Assembly (NCBI GenBank): GCA_025656435.1 | Contig: JAHXHT010000006.1 | Coordinates: forward strand, 1 to 26,694 | DNA: 26,694 bases | Direction of reading: 5' to 3' | Origin: Candidatus Thiodiazotropha sp. (ex Gloverina cf. vestifex) | GTDB lineage: Bacteria; Pseudomonadota; Gammaproteobacteria; Chromatiales; Chromatiaceae | The notes under the pieces: generated by a model | Databases searched by the model: none | What the model was told of the DNA's origin: nothing | The model's input: the letters and a program-made list of their open reading frames with translations, nothing else | Made by a program: the position numbers and the translations under genes | Shown: piece after piece, positions 25,434 through 26,694 of the stretch | Layout of the letters: each line of letters begins with the position of its first letter | How positions within the stretch are numbered: position 1 is the first letter of the stretch

Positions 25434-26063
25434 ATGGACCTCGGCACCCCAACACAAAAGATAAAACAGCGCCGTTCTATGCCTGAACAGCATATTGGTT
25501 TCAAACTCGATGCCATTATGCAGCAGATTCTCAATGCGAGAGACAGTTATACCAGCAAGCACTGCGAGCGGGTACTCTCACTTGCCGAGGCAATAGGACA
25601 TAAACTGCAGCTGAACGAGCATGAGATGGTGGTTTTGACGCTATCGGCGGGATTCCACGATATCGGCAAGATAGGCATACCTGACCACATTCTCTTAAAG
25701 CCGGGAAAACTCGAACCCCAAGAGTACGAGATCATCAAAACCCATCCTCAGATCGGCGCCAATATCCTGCGCAGTCTGGGTAACCCGCTGCTCGACGAGG
25801 TCGCTGAGTGCATCCTGCACCACCACGAATATTGGGACGGTAGCGGCTATCCCGGAGGATTGTCCGGTGAACAAATCCCTCTGATCAGCCAGATCATATC
25901 GGTGGTGGATGCCTATGACGCCATGACCACCACCCGCACCTATCGTACCGGCGCAACACAGGAGGAAGCGCTGAAGGTCATTCAGAAAGGGAGCGGGAGA
26001 CACTTCTGTCCAGACATCGTGGATGTGCTGACAAAGCTTTCTCAAGAGGTAACAGCCGACTGA
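25434..26063 (+). CDS. Stand-alone HD-GYP domain protein (probable cyclic-di-GMP phosphodiesterase)
   Basis: 209 residues, essentially a single HD-GYP domain with a short polar N-terminus and no membrane segment or receiver. Metal ligands and signature are complete: His43, His75-Asp76 (FHDIGKIGIPDHIL), His104, His129-His131 (HHHEYWDGSGYPGG) and Asp159 (VVDAYDAMTTTRTYR). The GYP motif itself (GSGYP, 136-140) is intact. Such proteins hydrolyse c-di-GMP, a second messenger that controls pili, motility and biofilm. The lack of a sensor or receiver suggests control by expression or by a partner. ATG 25434 follows TTGGATCT. Met16 (25479) is an alternative start without a better ribosome site. Confidence 0.9.
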   Translation: MDLGTPTQKIKQRRSMPEQHIGFKLDAIMQQILNARDSYTSKHCERVLSLAEAIGHKLQLNEHEMVVLTLSAGFHDIGKIGIPDHILLKPGKLEPQEYEIIKTHPQIGANILRSLGNPLLDEVAECILHHHEYWDGSGYPGGLSGEQIPLISQIISVVDAYDAMTTTRTYRTGATQEEALKVIQKGSGRHFCPDIVDVLTKLSQEVTAD

Positions 26064-26191
26064 AATGGCGCCACGCTTTGTTCGAGATCAAAAGGACCCA
26101 CGACAACAAACTGCAACAACCACTTCGCCTGCTATTCAAATGCTAAGATGAAAACCGCTACTAACTATATCGGTGTACCCAGCAGGTCGCG

Positions 26192-26694
26192 ATGGCAGAC
26201 GAACAGAGACCGATCAGTTCCAAGGCGTCTTATGCACTGGGCAAAGCATCCACACTGTCGGCGTTCTCCACCTCCATCCATGGATTGAGTGAGGACGAGG
26301 CCGCGTCACGGCTGAAAACCCATGGCCCCAACGCCCTGCCGAAGACCAAACCGCCGGGTGTCGCCAGCGTTTTCCTCAATCAGTTCCTCAGTCCACTGAT
26401 CTATGTTTTGCTCGCCGCCGCGGCTATCTCAGTGACCATCGGTGAGCTCTCCGACGCCGCCTTCATCTCCGGTGTGTTGCTGATCAACGCCGTCATCGGC
26501 ACTATCCAGGAGTTCTCCGCGCAGCGGGCGGCGGCGGCCTTGAGCCAGCTTGTCAGCACCCGCTGTAATGTATTGAGGGGTGGCGAAAGCTACGAGGTGG
26601 ATGCACAAGCGTGTCGCTACCTCGTGATAGATTTTGGGACATCCGAGTCCCCAAAATCGACTCGCCAACGCGACAGCCGTTATGCCCCGACCGT
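26192..26694 (+). CDS. P-type cation-transport ATPase, N-terminal part (cut by window end, possibly interrupted)
   Basis: 167 codons are visible from ATG 26192 (AGG five bases before it) and remain open to the window end. Residues 20-50 match the cation-ATPase N-terminal domain (GLSEDEAASRLKTHGPNALP). Two membrane helices follow (SPLIYVLLAAAAISVTIGE and ISGVLLINAVIGTIQEF). The start of the actuator domain comes next (AAALSQLVST then VLRGGESYEVDAQ). In this family the next residues should read LVPGDIV followed by a Val-Pro-Ala-Asp motif. Instead the frame reads ACRYLVIDFGTSESPKS from about 26609 and never returns to the family pattern. The last 85 bases therefore look foreign. Full-length members have about 900 residues. 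Substrate (Ca, Mg or Na/K) cannot be told from this part. Confidence 0.8.
   Translation, partial: MADEQRPISSKASYALGKASTLSAFSTSIHGLSEDEAASRLKTHGPNALPKTKPPGVASVFLNQFLSPLIYVLLAAAAISVTIGELSDAAFISGVLLINAVIGTIQEFSAQRAAAALSQLVSTRCNVLRGGESYEVDAQACRYLVIDFGTSESPKSTRQRDSRYAPT
26630..26658. repeat. Strong inverted repeat inside the ATPase frame
   Basis: Arms GATTTTGGGAC (26630-26640) and GTCCCCAAAATC (26647-26658) pair with a single bulged base around a six-base loop (ATCCGA). A stem this long is unusual inside a coding region. It begins about 20 bases after the ATPase stops resembling its family, which suggests the end of a repeated or mobile element. Confidence 0.5.

Overview
The window looks like a chromosomal segment of a free-living-type gammaproteobacterium. 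It carries a type IV pilus (Pil-Chp) chemosensory cluster beside gshB-tonB-yqgE-ruvX-pyrR-pyrB-pyrC', an order also found in Pseudomonas aeruginosa (PA0401-PA0413 region, from memory). It also has a purM/purN block flanked by DUF2066 and DUF3108 genes, as is usual in gammaproteobacteria. The secreted rhodanese and the PyrK next to pyrB/pyrC' make me think of a Chromatiales or sulfur-oxidiser-like lineage rather than a pseudomonad. That is inference only: no rRNA or tRNA is present to test it.

Layout. (1) 1-680: remains of a small secreted-protein gene interrupted by in-frame stops. (2) 685-11667, minus strand: pilG, pilH, pilI, pilJ, chpA and chpC in transcription order. Together they encode two response regulators, a CheW adaptor, the PilJ receptor, a 2301-residue multi-Hpt CheA hybrid kinase and a second CheW-like protein. 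pilK (CheR) and chpB (CheB) are absent. (3) 11714-13077, minus strand: a secreted rhodanese, a small secreted protein and a possible remnant ORF, lying between pilG and gshB. (4) 13150-19685, plus strand: gshB, tonB, yqgE, ruvX, pyrR, pyrB, pyrC' (pyrX) and pyrK, tightly packed with several ATGA overlaps, probably one long transcript. (5) 19705-21374, minus strand: a CDP-alcohol phosphatidyltransferase and a DUF2066 protein. (6) 21639-24131, plus strand: purM, purN and a DUF3108 protein, all overlapping. (7) 24160-25025, minus strand: grxD and a dCMP-deaminase-like gene. (8) 25434-26063: a stand-alone HD-GYP protein. (9) 26192 to the end: the 5' part of a P-type cation ATPase whose protein stops resembling its family about 85 bases before the window end, where a strong hairpin begins.

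How the genes fit together. PilJ, PilI and ChpA sense pilus or surface state and phosphorylate PilG and PilH, which control pilus extension and retraction. In P. aeruginosa the tonB at this locus (tonB3) also affects twitching. The middle block supplies glutathione and the first pyrimidine steps. pyrC' has lost several metal ligands of true dihydroorotase and is probably structural for aspartate transcarbamoylase. purM and purN encode consecutive-pathway purine enzymes. GrxD and the deaminase add Fe-S/glutathione and deoxynucleotide functions.

I did not find a clear, wholly new multigene system. The best leads are the interrupted gene at the left end, the rhodanese/small secreted protein pair beside pilG, the orphan PyrK, and the abrupt junction in the P-type ATPase.
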